Shown here: piece after piece, positions 37,268 to 49,269 of the stretch
Layout of the letters: each line of letters starts with the position of its first letter
Position numbering within the stretch: position 1 is the first letter of the stretch
Source: Blasia pusilla
Lineage: Eukaryota > Marchantiophyta > Marchantiopsida > Blasiales
Length of the DNA: 64,000 nucleotides
Direction: 5' to 3'
Assembly (NCBI GenBank): GCA_050084515.1
Contig: CM114275.1
Span: forward strand, 27,652,001 to 27,716,000
Program-made: the position numbers and the translations under genes
The notes under the pieces: generated by a model
Databases searched by the model: none
Seen by the model: only the letters and a program-made list of their open reading frames with translations
Told to the model about the DNA's origin: nothing

Positions 37268-37599
37268 AAGCTATGTGCGATGAGATCACTCTATGAAGTT
37301 GAAAGAAGACTAGTGTAGGGATGTTTACAAGAGAGTAGTAATTTCTAAGTGCGACACGCAATCGGAATGAGAGCTTCCATGTGAACTCTCATTGTAATCC
37401 ATGTCAGCGCTAAGAAGAATCACGACCTTTCGAGAGGGATGGGGAGAAAGTAATTATGAACGTGTTTGTAGAATATGCGGATAGGTTACATGGGGAGAAA
37501 AAAAACACAGAGAACTTGTAAGGGTCATGATAACATACCAAAACATAAAGTTATTTAGGTTGTTGAACGAAATAAGACTAAATAAGTCTATGGTGTAGA

Positions 37600-39300
37600 T
37601 ATTTCCTACTAGTGAGTAAATATGCTCATTTTTGCTATGGAACATGAAATGTAAAATTTACTAGTTTATGCATTGCTATTACGTACCATGAGAGAAAGTA
37701 TCGAACTTTTCCACATATGGATAGAGAGATATTTTTCACTAACATGAATCTCTGATATTTTGGGATTTTTTTTCCTACCATTTTTGAAATTTTCCCTCAC
37801 CACTTGATAACCAAAATATTGGGGGTAATATGACATAAATTAAAACTCTAGAGAAAACCTTCAATTGGAAGGCATATGCCACTTTAACACATTTAATTTA
37901 TTCCTAAAATTGCAATATGTGTCACAATGATTTAGCTTTGAAAAGTATATCCTCATAAACCTCAAGGTTATTGCTAATCGGATAGAGATGACAAATGAAG
38001 ATTCCATGACTCGATGAAATGCTGAGAATTTTTAAGTCATTATATCATCATGCTTGTGAGAGCATTGTGACATTTGCAAACAAGATCTAATTTTTCTTTC
38101 AATAAAATTTTTTTTTCCAAAATTTGGGTTGCTGTGAACAATTAGCAAACAACATGAAAGATAAAAAAATATTGTATGACATTGAAAATGAAATGGTTTG
38201 GAATGAGATTTTTGTAGGATTCGGACTTAAACATATAAGGGATTGCTATAGATATAATGCAATTATATCCATGCTTATAGGGATCTTATATAATCATATT
38301 CTATTACGTCTTGTGACCTTATGTCATATAGGAGACCTAAGAAAAAAACAAAGACTCTCATCATTTATTTTTTAAGATTTTCTAGCGGAAGGCTGAGGCA
38401 TTTGGGGGGGGTGGGTTCAAGCAAGGGAGTTTAATTGGCTAGGGGTTCAAAGGGATTTATTCTACATGGATGTAGGAATGATTCTATCAATGCATGGAAG
38501 TGGTAGTCGATGTGATGGTTGCCAACATGGATAGGCTAATTTAAGAGATGGTGGATATAGCTTGACACACATGTTAGGTTACATATGGACGTCAACAATT
38601 CTCGGAGTAAGTATTTCATCTTTAAAGTTTGTTATGGAATATTTTCTATAGTATTAATTAATTTTTTCATGTAGACATGCATGGAAATACAAGAGGAATG
38701 ATTTTCCGTGACGGATGAGATACTTGAGACCTTAGTACGTGAGAGTATAAGCACTCATGTAATATTATTGTTCTTCCCATCGTTGTATTCTATCTTCAAT
38801 TTTGGTCAAGGAAACCTTTTGATAATACAAATTGTTATTTTTATCCTAAAGTGGATTACACCCTATCCTAGTAGAGCAAGTCTTTTAGAGGAGTTGATCC
38901 CACATGTTAACCAACAATCCCATAGAGAGTGGACTTTACGTAACAAAAGATGTCGTAGCTCTACGAATGACATGGCTTTTCGAATTCCAATCTAACAAGT
39001 GATAGAAGGAGTTAGATGACAAGCCAACATAAAAGGATGTAAACAAGGATAAGGACTAAAATGACACATAGGTCTCAACATCATAGAAAATTGAGACCAT
39101 TTTTTACGTACAAGGACCTTATGAGAGCAATATCAAGGCAAACCATCATGCCCATGATGTTGAGGCCAACATAGGCTATGTCTATCTTTATGTTGATGTG
39201 GTTGTATATTAGGTTGGGAGCAACCACAACTTCAATCAATAACCACCTCTCCCGACATGCATACATGATATCTATTTGTGGAAATTGTATATTGACCAAG
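37600..39300. other. AT-rich intergenic sequence
   Basis: Short open frames only (for example 38,124-38,375 plus, 83 codons); none recognised. Confidence 0.3.
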
Positions 39301-39329
39301 TATTTTAGGTTTAGGGTCAAGTGATGACT

Positions 39330-39493
39330 TGCGTATGTAGGTCACTAGGAGGACTTCTTAGGGAGAGAGGATATACCTCAAGAAGAGTGAGCTTGTAGAG
39401 CTCATTGTCTTCTTGTTGAACCTCTTAAGCATGAGGCGGTGGAGGTATGATACTCGTTGCCTTGTTATTAATCCCATCCTCTCACCATAAGAG

Positions 39494-39580
<87 letters not shown>

Positions 39581-39640
39581 ATGAACCTTTTTGTGTGTTG
39601 TGAGATTTTCATCTATTTTACAAGGAGAGATTTTGGTAAT
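39330..39640 (+). repeat. LTR-like repeat, copy c, containing (GA)n
   Basis: Matches 10,140-10,330 (GATATACCTCAAG, TTGTTGAACCTCTTAAGCATGAGGCG, GAGTGGGTT). A (GA)n run of about 39 units (39,500-39,578) begins directly after the GAGTGGGTT anchor. Confidence 0.7.
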
Positions 39641-40410
39641 GATGTGCCTCTCACATGTTACGACATGCCTCATATGTGCCTTACACTTGTCAATTTCTAA
39701 GTTACAAATTTGAATTAGAAGATCTCCCTTTATGTATCTGGGTATGAGATGTATGCTTTGGGTACTCAATGTAGTGGCTTTTTTAAGGAATCTCTTTGTC
39801 ATGCAAATAGATATTGCTACCAACATACATCGATTGTCATGCACACAATTCTAAGATCTATCTAACTGTGAATCCTAACATATCTATATATGAACGGTTG
39901 GACAATCCCAATATGAAGTTGATATGAAATATGAAATCTGCAATCAGCTATCCTTCATCCAAATATCCACTTAATGATACACACAACAATAACAGTACGA
40001 GAAATTATGCAATGTATTGTGAATGTATGTGATCTTTGATCAATCCCAATCTACTCTTCAAGAGAGAATCCAAGTTCAATACATGTCCTCTATACTATAT
40101 GGATCCCAACATGGATATGATCCAAGGAAGATGAGTTTTGAATAAGCTTCATTCGAGGTATATCCCCCTCGGGCACCTCCATGGGTGATCCAAACACATA
40201 AGTAACGTCCTCCTAGAAGATTGTCAATAATTTGCAGTATGAAAGATATTAACTCCATAACCACTACACATGTTGTCCTTTCATAAGGCCAACTACCATT
40301 CAGCTATCAACTAACCCTCAACCTTATATGAATCTTATAGGCCCAAGTGGCTCCACACAAAAGATGAGAGGATCAACCTCTCCAAGGTTGCCACTCCTCA
40401 TAAAGGGAAG
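39641..40410. other. AT-rich flank of the 40-48 kb element
   Basis: Nothing was recognised here. The last five bases (GGAAG, 40,406-40,410) form the target-site duplication of the neighbouring element. Confidence 0.4.
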
Positions 40411-41414
40411 TGTCGCGCCCCTACTCTCCTTGAACGTCAATCTTTAGTGTTGCGGAAGCGTGCGTTCAGTAGGTCACGAACTCATCGCCGATCTGCACCC
40501 AAACACGCACTCTCGTTAGTCGGGTTTGGCCAACCGGCGTTCCAACCCACCGAGTCCTCAACTCGGCGTCTCATCAAGCTCAACCTTCCTTAGTTCCTAG
40601 CTCCCAACACATGGCAAGTCCTTCAAGACTTGGAACAGACTTCCTGGTTAGTCCAGGGATCTGAAACGGCACTTGCACGCCTAGCGATCCCAACTGTTCA
40701 ACGGTCCTCGTGTGAGTTCCGAACCGAGACCCAAGTAATTGAGTCGCGGCGTGAAATCCAAGAGGGATGTCTACAATCGCCTCAATGGACTTGGTGGAGG
40801 TTTTCCAACCCAACGCCCAATCTCGCGTTCCGTTCCATGCCCTTGAGCCGCCCCGCGGCGCCCAAAGTGGGGTTTGGGTTCCAAGCACTCTCGGAGACCT
40901 TCCCCCTTACTAGTACTTCTGGGGTTCTCCAATAACCCCTTCCCTTTGGGAAAAGAGGTTCGGGCCCTTCATTTTGGCCCTCAACCCGACTCCACTTACA
41001 GTCGTTTTCGGGTCGTATCTCGGCCGCTGCTTATGCGTTTGCAGAGATCTTTGGTGCGTTTGAACCGGCTCTCCATAAGCTTTCCAACGCACTCTTATTT
41101 GCTCCAAAACGCATCTCGGCGCTAAAAGTTATGGCCATAAATACAGTCAGAAACTCTCAAACGCAAGTGGCGTTCCAAGTCCGGATCTTTCCTTTGGCAA
41201 CCCACTTCCTAGACTCGACTTCTTTCAAGTCTCATTCCGCATTTGGTCCAGGTTTCAGTCGCGACCATCACATCTGAAACGCGACTTCGCCGCTCGCGTC
41301 TCATCTCTTGTCTCCTCTTTGAGACAACTCAACGCAGTATAAACCATCTTAGCGTGAGCCCGCTAATGTTCCGATGTTCCGCTTGGCACTTGTTTGGTCA
41401 TGAGGGTCGCGACA
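40411..41414 (-). repeat. 3' LTR of the chromovirus
   Basis: 1004 bp with the same ends as the 5' LTR. Small differences include a one-base insertion near 41,106 and rearranged bases near 41,290 and 41,330. Confidence 0.95.
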
Positions 41415-41430
41415 CTCACCCCTCTTTTAG
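41415..41430 (-). other. Polypurine tract
   Basis: Directly before the 3' LTR the minus strand reads AAAAGAGGGGTGAG, the expected purine-rich primer for plus-strand DNA synthesis. Confidence 0.7.
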
Positions 41431-42106
41431 AGGTTGATGCCCTCATCAACGCAAACCTTTATTATGTCAAGTCTCCTGGGCAGCCTACCCCTTGACATTG
41501 AATTGCGTTCTGGTGGCTAACCCGCAATTCCTCTTAGTCTTTAGTTGTCGCTTTGCCCCACTTAGAATTATTAGCCTCTCATCTTCGATAAGCCTGGACT
41601 AGTTCCAAGGAACTAACCTATCAAATAAGCTAACTAAGTGTGCAACCTTAGACTCTTTTCGACTCATTTATTGTAAACATCACACCTGTTTACCTGGTCC
41701 ACAAATCGTACTACTATTGGGTCGCTCTCGTATTCGACTTAGGCGCGTCACTAAGTTTACTTATGTGGCCACAAGTAAAGATCACCCCAAGCCCCAAGAC
41801 AGACTTCATCCGCCGCCGACGCTAGGCGAGCCCGAGTGTAATCCAACACAAGGTCCTGTTTCTAGGTGCTTATCCACATACGAGCTCTCACCTCAAATAC
41901 TCCTTGTCTGTCCTCTTGTCGTACATTCTAAGTCTATGATGAACGACTCATAGCCATGCACTACCACATACAAATTGCAATCAACACTGGTATCGAATCT
42001 CCAAATCCATACACTCCTTTATTGCAACACTAGCATATTCTAGTTACAACGGCCTTCGGCCCAAGATTCCAGTGATTACAAGTCATGTCTCTAGCTTCTC
42101 CTCATA

Positions 42107-42307
42107 CTAACGTATGTGCTTCGCTTGTGTTCGCTTGAAGTCACACAACAACTCTTGCGCGTGTTCCAAATCCGCCTCCGCAATCCAAGTCGCCTCCTTC
42201 ACATGGTAGCCCTTCCATTTTACCAAGTATTCATACTTGTTGGCCCGACGCCTCGAACGTAAGATGGTCTCGACCTCGAACTCCGGCTCCTCATTTACGA
42301 TGACCAA
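42107..42307 (-). pseudogene. Chromodomain at the integrase C-terminus
   Basis: The open frame of 66 codons reads FEVETILRSRRRANKYEYLV, then KWKGYHVKEATWIAEADL. This is a clear chromodomain (Y-L-V-K-W-K-G-Y, then T-W). The usual second and third cage aromatics (Y/W in YLVKW, W in ATW) are present; the first is not obvious. In chromoviruses this module directs integration toward particular chromatin. Confidence 0.92.
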
Positions 42308-42759
42308 AGTGCGGTCTCACCACATCTCCGCTTTCAAACGTCCATTATCTTGAAGGTATTTCTTCAATAATGACACATGAAAGGTCGGGTGAATCTTGAA
42401 CTCGTCGGGAGCCTCAACGTATACACATCCTCAAACGGGTTTGCCACAATCACATACGGTCCAACATACTTGGCGACCAGAGACAACTCTTTCGGAAGAG
42501 TGAGATTCTTCACACTCAACCACACTTGTTCTCCAACTTGGAATCATTTGAGACTCTTGTTAGCATGCTTCACGACCTCATTTGAGCCTTTGCAAGACTT
42601 TCGCCTCGCGCTCACTTCTCGTTCTCGCATCTCTACCAACAAACTTTCTACCGCCGCTTGTCGTGTTCGTGCCAATGTAGTACCCTTCGAAAGGGCTAGA
42701 TCAAGAGGCCCTTTCGGCTCGTCCATTTGCCAGGAGAAACGGAGATTCTCCTGTTGCGA

Positions 42760-43440
42760 ATGCTTGGTCGAGTTGTAGCAAAGATTCCGCCATGCTCACC
42801 ACTTGACCCAATCGCGTTGATCAAGACGACATAATTCCTCAATCCGATTCACGATAGAGTTTACCTTTTCACCGATCTGTCCATCCGTGTTGTGGGTGGA
42901 AAGCCGTCATCAAACTCAGCTTGGTCTTAAACCTTTCGAACAAGTGCTTCCGAAAGCACTGGTAAACTTTGATCCCGATCTGAAACAATGCTCCTCGGCA
43001 AACCATGAGCACGCCACCAGCTATCGAGGAATAGTTGCGCCCGTCAGATACGCCGTTCGGAATCCACCGTCGCACGAATCTCGCCAACTTGCTAAACCGA
43101 TCAACAATCACAAGTATAGCGTTGTATCCCCAGATTCGGAAGACTCGTGATGAAATCCATACTCACACTTTGCAAGGGTCCTTCGGGATCGGCAAGGGAT
43201 GCAAAGCAAGCCCTATTTCTTATCATAAGAGACTCTATTCGCTTGGCAGGTCACACTGGTCTTCACATATTGAGCAACATCCTCCTTCATGTTGGGCCAA
43301 AAGAACCGCTTCGACAAAACGGCTAGCGAGATTTCTCTCCTTTATGTCCGCCAAGGGCCCGTCGTGACATTCCGCTAACACCTTGGTTAGCATTTTGCCT
43401 TGCCCTACATAGATCCTACTGTTTGAACCTTAGTAAACCG
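42760..43440 (-). pseudogene. Integrase of the chromovirus, heavily broken
   Basis: Minus-strand fragments in changing frames resemble the zinc-binding module (HDGPLADIKERNLA, then RFVEAVLLAQHEGG) and the catalytic core (LVIVDRFSKLARF near 43,100; MTAFHPQHGWTDR near 42,880). Frequent indels and stops make it non-functional. Placement between RNase H and the chromodomain supports the call. Confidence 0.75.
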
Positions 43441-43467
43441 TGCCTCAAACTTATGTTGGCCACCTTC

Positions 43468-44908
43468 TCACCCCGCTTCAACTTCCTCGGTATTCCCCGC
43501 TTGAGCATCCTTCATATATCCTTCACTTAATCCTTTCTCCAGATCTGTTTCCTTAGGAACATTGCTCTCAAGACTGTGTAAATCGATGGCATGTGTTCCT
43601 CCTTGCGACTTAACGATCGGAATCACATTATCTTTACCTGGCTTGTGGATCAACTCTACATCCATCAGCGCCAAGGTATCATGCCACCGCAGTTGTTTTG
43701 GTGTCACTCGATCCTGGGTCTCAAAATACTTGAGTGATATATTATCGGTGAATACTCGAGTCCTGTGGAGCCCTAGATAATGCCGCCACTTCCTCAAGCA
43801 ATGTACCACCGCGAACAACTCTTTCTCGTGAGTAGGCCATCTCCTTTCAGTATCGCTAAGCTTCTTGCTCTCATATGCCACCGGTCTCCCTTCTAGCACC
43901 AACATTCCTGCAACCGCGAAATCACTAGCATCGGTATGCACTTCGAACAGTTTGTCAAACTCCGGCAGCTTTAACACTGGTTCCTGCGATAGAATATGCT
44001 TCACTCGGTTGAATGCCTCATTAACTTCCTTGGTCCAAGTCGTATTGGCAAACTTTGCCGTCCAATCCGTGAGAGGTCTCACAATTCCCGAAAAGTTTTT
44101 TACATAAGTACGGTAAAATTGCACCGCACCTATGAACCTCCTCATCCCCTTTACAGTGGATGGGGGTTCCCACTCGGAAATCGCTTTTACCTTTTCCATG
44201 TCTGGACTGCCGCCATCTGCACTGACCACGTGACCCAAGAATTTGATCTTACTCAAACCAAATTCGCTCTTCTCTACATTCGCATACAACTGATTTTCCC
44301 TTAGCTTAGACAAGACCGCTTTCACATGTCGAACGTGCTCCTCTAGTGACTTCGAATAGATAAGTATATCATCGATATAGATGATAACATACTCATCCAT
44401 TTCCTTGTGAAAAATGGAGTTCATCAATGTGGTGAACGCGGAGGCGCGTTACATAGACCAAAGGCATCACTACAAACTCAAAGGAACCGTATCTCGCCTC
44501 GCACGCAGTCTCTTCTCCACATCGCCTCGGCAATCCGAATCAGTAATATCCCGACTTCAAGTCAATCCTAGTGAAATATCTCGCGCTTGCCAGACCTATC
44601 AAAGAGATCATCTATCCTTGGAAGAGGATAATTGTTCGAACCGTCACTTTGTTTGCACGGTAATCAACACACAGCCTCATCTTTCCATCCTTCTTCTTTA
44701 CAAAGAGAACAGGTGCTCCATAAGGTGACTTGCTAGTCCTAATGTAACCCTTTTCCAAGAGCTCACTTAACTGCTTTTTCAACTCAAGAAGTTCCTCCTG
44801 ATTCAACCTATATGGTGCTTTTGAAGGCGGTTGGGAACCGGGTATGATCTCTATCTTATGATCTACGGCTCTATGCGGCGGCAATTTAGTCGGAAGCTCA
44901 TTTGTCAA
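43468..44908 (-). pseudogene. Reverse transcriptase and RNase H of the chromovirus
   Basis: The first part (44,908-44,612) reads from the linker ([16 protein letters not shown]) into RT ([20 protein letters not shown]). A decayed segment (44,611-44,428; YFTRIDLKSGYY still readable) has several frameshifts. The open frame 44,427-43,468 (319 codons) then carries VIIYIDDILIYSKS with an intact YIDD near 44,370, RT thumb (GHVVSADG), and RNase H with LFEVHTDASDFAVAGML, THEKELFAVVHCL and FTDNISLKYF. Catalytic Asp and Glu residues of RNase H are kept. RT and RNase H would work in cDNA synthesis in the particle. Confidence 0.92.
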
Positions 44909-44923
44909 GACATCCCCAAACTC

Positions 44924-46607
44924 CTAGACCACTTCCTGGAGTGGTTCTGGGATTCCCCTTGAAGCAGCGTCCTGATCTCTGCGTATACTGCTTGTAGCCT
45001 CCTCCACTTGTCTCATCAAGCAGAGAAATCCATCCTCCAACTCAGTCATGCTCCTCCTTGTGATCGAGTTCACCAACTCCATCTTCGCTGGAACCTCACG
45101 GACCAACCGCACTTGTAACCGTTTGCCTTTTAGCAAGACGCTCAACCTCAATGGTCGGCCTCTTAACTCCACCTCATACGCATCTAGGAATGTATTCCCC
45201 AAAACTCCGTCAATGCCGTCCATTTCGCATACAGTGAAATTCTCCTTCAACTCGAATACCCCGCATCCTACTGTCAAACCCAAGACCAAATCAGAAGTCC
45301 GAAGAGACTTGCCTCCTGCAAATCCCACTCGAATGGGCTCGTCCGCCTTAGAGGTAGACAGCCCCAGTTCCTTCACGATTCTCGGGCTTAGGAAGGAGTG
45401 CGAAGCATCTGTATCAACGAGCAACGACACATCGCGATCAGCAATCTTGGATCTTAGGTACACCAAATTGTGCGTCCTCTTGGTGACTTGAAGGGACGTC
45501 TCCACATCGCCCGCCAACAGATGCTTAGCAGCAAACGCAATCATACTCCCATTACTAACCTTCGGTTTCGAACACCCTTTCGACAGGTGACCCGGTTCGC
45601 CACAGTTGTAGCATACGACCTTGCCGTTCCCTGTCTTTGAGTGTTGTCCTCCTTTCGGCTTCGCATGAAGTTCCACTCGTTTTCTTTCTTTGGGAGACGA
45701 CTCTCCTGGTTCGTGTTGGCCCCCACTCCAGCCTCTTTTGAACGCCTCCTTATTTTTCGACTTCTTCGAAAAAACTTTTGACTCGAAGGGTTTCTGGGTT
45801 TGGACCTCATCGTCCCCAATCCGCTCCGCTAGCTTCAGAAGGTCCGCGCAGGTCTCTGGCAACGTCGGCATTCGGTAAAGGGCCTTCTCAGCGCTCGGCT
45901 TGAGTCCACTAATGAAGATAGCCTTCTTCGCGTGCTCATCCATCTTCGGACTAGAAGTCAGTTTTGCACTAAACTCCCTCACATACGCGCTTAAGGAACC
46001 ACTCTGCCGCATCCGCACGCATTCCACTGTGTCACGCAACCCTTGGTACTCCGGAGTGAACCGATCCCCAATCAACTCCTTGAACTCCTCCCAACTCAGA
46101 GGTGACTCACCGCCTAGATATTCCTCTCGTTGAGCGGTCCACCATTGCAGAGCATGATCCTTAAGGAAAGTAACGGCTACCGTCACCTTGTCCTACTCAG
46201 CAGCCTTCTGCGCCTCGAAGTACAGTTCCAGTTCCGTAAGGAAATCCTTCACTTTCCGCGAGCGCCCCACTCCAGTAAATGGCGTGGCAGGTTAAATCTT
46301 GCAAAGCTTTTTGCCCGCTTTTCGGGTTTCGAGTGGCCTCTAACTCCGCAATCCGCTTGCTTTGCTGGGACATCTGCTCCACCAACACCTTCAACAAGTC
46401 CAACGTCTGGCTCGACTCCGTCCTTTCCCCTGAGTTTGGGCCCACTGGCCCCGCGGAAGGAGTCGCCACTGGGACGTCCTCACGACTGGCGTTCAACTCT
46501 TCGGGAGTCTCCGACTCCTCTATAGCTTCACGGTCCGGCATTGGTTCCTCTCTCGGTTCACGTCGCTTGATTCGGCGCTTCTTGGGTTGTTCTCCCTCGA
46601 TCGCCAT
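44924..46607 (-). pseudogene. gag-protease of the chromovirus
   Basis: The start is at 46,607. A basic N-terminus is followed by an acidic, coiled segment (LLKVLVEQMSQQSKRIAELE). A frame break is followed by an in-frame TAG at 46,187-46,189, in a position where Gln would fit. The open frame 46,186-44,924 (420 codons) contains the gag core (FLKDHALQWWTAQREEYL), a CCHC knuckle CYNCGEPGHLSKGC (45,572-45,613, standard CX2CX4HX4C) and a gypsy aspartic protease. The protease active site reads DTDASHSF at 45,399-45,416; the Gly of D-T/S-G is replaced by Asp, which should abolish activity. Gag builds the particle and the protease matures it. Confidence 0.88.
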
Positions 46608-46743
46608 CTACAAGCCAACTCACTCAGATCTCCTCCTCGTTTCTTGCGTCCCTCCTCGAGCGTCCGAGTCTAGCCGCTACCTTGAAATTTCCCAAGCGTC
46701 CGGCTGATCCCACGACCCCAAGTTCTCGCTCACCAAGGATAAG

Positions 46744-46755
46744 CTCTCATACAAT
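46744..46755 (-). other. Primer-binding site, degenerate
   Basis: Two bases inside the 5' LTR the minus strand reads TTGTATGAGAGC. This differs at two positions from TGGTATCAGAGC, the sequence complementary to the 3' end of plant initiator tRNA-Met that many plant gypsy elements use. Confidence 0.55.
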
Positions 46756-46757
46756 TT

Positions 46758-47758
46758 GTCGCGTCCCTACTCTCCTTGAACGTCAATCTTTAGTGTTGCG
46801 GAAGCGTGCGTTCAGTAGGTCACGAACTCATCGCCGATCTGCACCCAAACACGCACTCTCGTTAGTCGGGTTTGGCCAACCGGCGTTCCAACCCACTGAG
46901 TCCTCAACTCGGCGTCTCATCAAGCTCAACCTTCCTTAGTTCCTATCTCCCAACACATGGCAAGTCCTTCAAGACTTGGAACAGACTTCCTGGTTAGTCC
47001 AGGGATCTAAAACGGCACTTGCACGCCTAGCGATCCCAACTGTTCAACGGTCCTCGTGTGAGTTCCAAACCGAGACCCAAGTAATTGAGTCGCGGCGTGA
47101 AATCCAAGAGGGATGTCTAAAATCGCCTCACTGGACTTGGTGCAGGTTTTCCAACCCAACGCCCAAACTCGCGTTCCGTTCCATGCCCTTGAGCCGCCCC
47201 GCGGCGCCCAAAGTGGGGTTTGGGTTCCAAGCACTCTCGGAGACCTTCCCCCTTACTAGTACTTCTGGGGTTCTCCAATAACCCCTCCCCTTTGGGAAAA
47301 GAGGTTCGGGCCCTTCATTGTGGCCCTCAACCCGACTCCACTTACAGTCGTTTTCGGGTCGTATCTCGGCCGCTGCTTATGCGTTTGCAGAGATCTTTGG
47401 TGCGTTTGAACCGGCTCTCCATAAGCTTTCCAACGCACTCTTATTTGCTCCAAACGCATCTCGACGCTAAAAGTTATGGCCATAAATACAGTCTGAAACT
47501 CTCAAACGCAAGTGGCGTTCCAAGTCCGGATCTTTCCTTTGGCAACCCACTTCCTAGACTCGACTTCTTTCAAGTCTCATTCCGCATTTGGTCCAGGTTT
47601 CCGAGTCGCGACCATCACATCTGAAACGCGACTTCTCGCTCGCGTCTCATCTCTTGTCTCCTCTTTGAGACAACTCCAACGCGCAAACCATCTTAGCGTG
47701 AGCCCGCTAATGTTCCGATGTTCCGCTTGGCACTTGTTTGGTCATGAGGGTCGCGACA
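46758..47758 (-). repeat. 5' LTR of the chromovirus
   Basis: 1001 bp with a short inverted end (TGTCGCG...CGCGACA). It is about 98% identical by eye to the other LTR. Confidence 0.95.
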
Positions 47759-47763
47759 GGAAG

Positions 47764-49100
47764 AGTGACATATGCTTGTAGATTACCTCCTAAGAGCATG
47801 TCACATATGACCTTTCAAAATAGGGAAGTACCAGACCCCTCTAAGGCCTTGATACTATCTCATCCTATGTCTCATCTACCATGAGTACAACCTTTCTCAT
47901 CAATAACACATATCGTATCTATCGCGAACGAAAATAGCCATGATTTGTTACGACTATGATTTGACTGGTCATAATAAGAAGATCGGACATCTCAAACTAG
48001 GCCATATAGTCTGAGATATTATTATCTGCATTTTTTTAATGATTTTCTGCCGTTTGTGGCACGAAGTGCTAGAAGAGGTAGAGGCACACACTCCATGTCT
48101 GACTCTATTATTGATGTTTTTTTTTAGATTCCCCACTAATCGTTCACAACAACTCATAAAGCCAAGGACATAAACCATCTATATTATTGTTGGAGAATGT
48201 CCTTTCATTTCATAAACATCTCCCCTCTTGGCACTTTTGAGACAAAAATATTGTTCACTTTTTGAACCAATATTTTGTTCGAAATTTATTTAAAATAACA
48301 TTTTTTTGAAAATTAATTATGAGGAATACTTTTAATCCATGCCTCACATGGACTTACACTAATCTATATTATTATTGGTGACAGAGATCTGAGCAACAAA
48401 CATCTCTATGCTTGACACTTGTCTTTTTTGGTGACCTCTGCTTATGATACTTGTTCTCTTTTAAAACTTAGTTCCATATAACTAAGATGGAGAAGCGTGC
48501 AAGATGAAGATAGGAAGGTAGTAGCAAGTAGATATGGTATGTAGTAGTGAATCTCAAAGTGTGCCATGTAATATTGTATGCTAACATCCTTACTTTGTAG
48601 TGCAGGGTGTCATATATATTATTCTTGATTTGCAAACACCTCTCTACTTGACATGTGGCAACCCGGCAACAAGAAAATGTTATCTACTCCACGGCAGCAA
48701 GAAAGTGTTTTCCATTATATGGATAGTAAGAAAAAATTTCTATATTATCATTGGAGAATGCTTTCTTGATTTGTAAACACCTATCTGCTTGACATGTGAC
48801 AACCGGACAATGGACAACAAATTTATTTTTTCCCATTCTAATTGCAACATAAGAAAATTCATGTGTTGCATGCTTAGTCCCTATATGCATGTAGTATAAT
48901 ATCCCTTAGTGCATGGGATTAGACGAAACCTTTATTAATGTAGAGAACTCTCCTTTTAAGATCTTTCTATTGTTCACACATGTCCTCTTGATATTCTTCT
49001 ATTATTAATACGTGTCATTTAAAAATAATTAATAAAATTCAGAGAAAAATGCATACCAAAAATGAGATGAGCATATCCGATCTCACTCACTCCAAAGACT
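47764..49100. repeat. AT-rich region with repeated TCTATATTATTATTGG units
   Basis: Diverged copies of a short repeat begin near 48,178, 48,361, 48,610 and 48,738. Each has TCTATATTATTRTTGG-like starts followed by a CTCTTGATTTGCAAACACCT-like stretch and GCTTGACATGTG. Related units with Helitron-like ends are at 61,979-62,405. No genes were recognised. Confidence 0.5.
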
Positions 49101-49269
49101 GTATTCTTTGGTACGAGTCACGAGTTTGACACCTCACGTATTAAGAAACCCTCGACGTAAGAAAGGAGAGTCGTGATTTTTCCGCACAAGGACCTAGGAC
49201 TCTAGGAGACGTCACGACCTCTACGTCGAAGGAAGGACGCGTCGGGGTTTCACGGCCAAGGGCGTAGGA

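Larger units (their letters stand above)
34900..37600. other. AT-rich region with short repeats
   Basis: This stretch contains an (AT)n run, a repeat pair (35,327-35,410 and 37,425-37,530, sharing TTTGAGAGGG and AACTAATTAT-type words), and a moderately GC-rich island at 36,280-36,750 with overlapping open frames on both strands (a 115-codon frame at 36,232-36,579 minus and a 106-codon frame at 36,287-36,607 plus). No family was recognised. Confidence 0.3.
40411..47758 (-). mobile_element. Ty3/gypsy chromovirus with both LTRs
   Basis: LTRs lie at 40,411-41,414 and 46,758-47,758. Both begin TGTCGCG and end CGCGACA. A 5-bp target duplication GGAAG flanks the element (40,406-40,410 and 47,759-47,763). 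Transcription runs on the minus strand: 5' LTR at the right, PBS, gag, protease, RT, RNase H, integrase, chromodomain, polypurine tract, 3' LTR. By eye the LTRs differ at about 20 of 1000 positions, so the insertion is comparatively recent, yet gag and pol carry stops and frameshifts. The element is non-autonomous in this state. Confidence 0.95.

Noticed and set aside
39358-39844. Open frames rich in Ser-Leu repeats
   Set aside because: They come from the (GA)n run inside the LTR-like repeat.
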